The notes beneath the pieces are model-generated. The model did no database searches and was not told the origin of the DNA. It was given only the letters and a program-made list of their open reading frames with translations. Source: an uncultured Lachnospiraceae bacterium (GTDB lineage Bacteria; Bacillota; Clostridia; Lachnospirales; Lachnospiraceae). From it: DNA of 5,679 nucleotides. Made by a program: the position numbers and the translations under genes. Positions 5,666-5,679 of the stretch are shown piece by piece. Location of the stretch: the NCBI GenBank assembly GCA_902783305.1, contig CACZQU010000023.1, forward strand, positions 1 to 5,679, read 5' to 3'. How positions within the stretch are numbered: position 1 is the stretch's first letter; the number at the start of each line of letters is the position of its first letter.

Positions 5666-5679
5666 CCATCTTCTTCAGG

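Overview
The window looks like a bacterial chromosome fragment, most likely from a Clostridia-type Firmicute (a Lachnospiraceae-like gut anaerobe is my best guess). This is inference from strong purine-rich ribosome binding sites, a sigma-A type extended -10 promoter, near-balanced base composition judged by eye, and the style of the hybrid histidine kinase. No marker gene fixes the taxon.

Layout. Bases 1-141 hold a hairpin and the leader of the first gene; any upstream gene has ended or is cut by the window edge. Bases 142-1934 form a two-gene unit: a 75-residue stand-alone acyl carrier protein, then, 35 bases later, a 509-residue AMP-forming acyl ligase. The pair suggests that the ligase activates a carboxylic acid and that the carrier protein receives it. 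A perfect 18-bp hairpin follows the ligase stop and probably ends the unit. Bases 1935-2457 contain no convincing protein gene. They do contain a good sigma-A promoter (2068-2095) and, about 155 bases downstream, a textbook Rho-independent terminator (2225-2258). Together these predict a short RNA of about 157 nt, which could be a free small RNA or an attenuating leader for the next gene. Bases 2458-5535 encode a 1025-residue membrane-anchored hybrid histidine kinase (TM - extracytoplasmic sensor - TM - coiled coil - PAS-like - HisKA - HATPase - REC - REC). Bases 5536-5679 hold an array of direct and inverted repeats that runs towards the window edge.

How the parts work together. The carrier protein and ligase are a plausible functional pair whose downstream acyl acceptor is not in the window. 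The kinase appears to be a separate transcription unit; its C-terminal REC domains lack an HPt or DNA-binding output, so a partner phosphotransfer protein must lie elsewhere if it works as a phosphorelay. The parts I cannot explain by known families are the predicted short RNA, with an 8-base 5' segment able to compete with its own terminator, and the 3' repeat array, whose two copies keep a palindrome through paired base changes. Related short motifs occur on both sides of the kinase gene.
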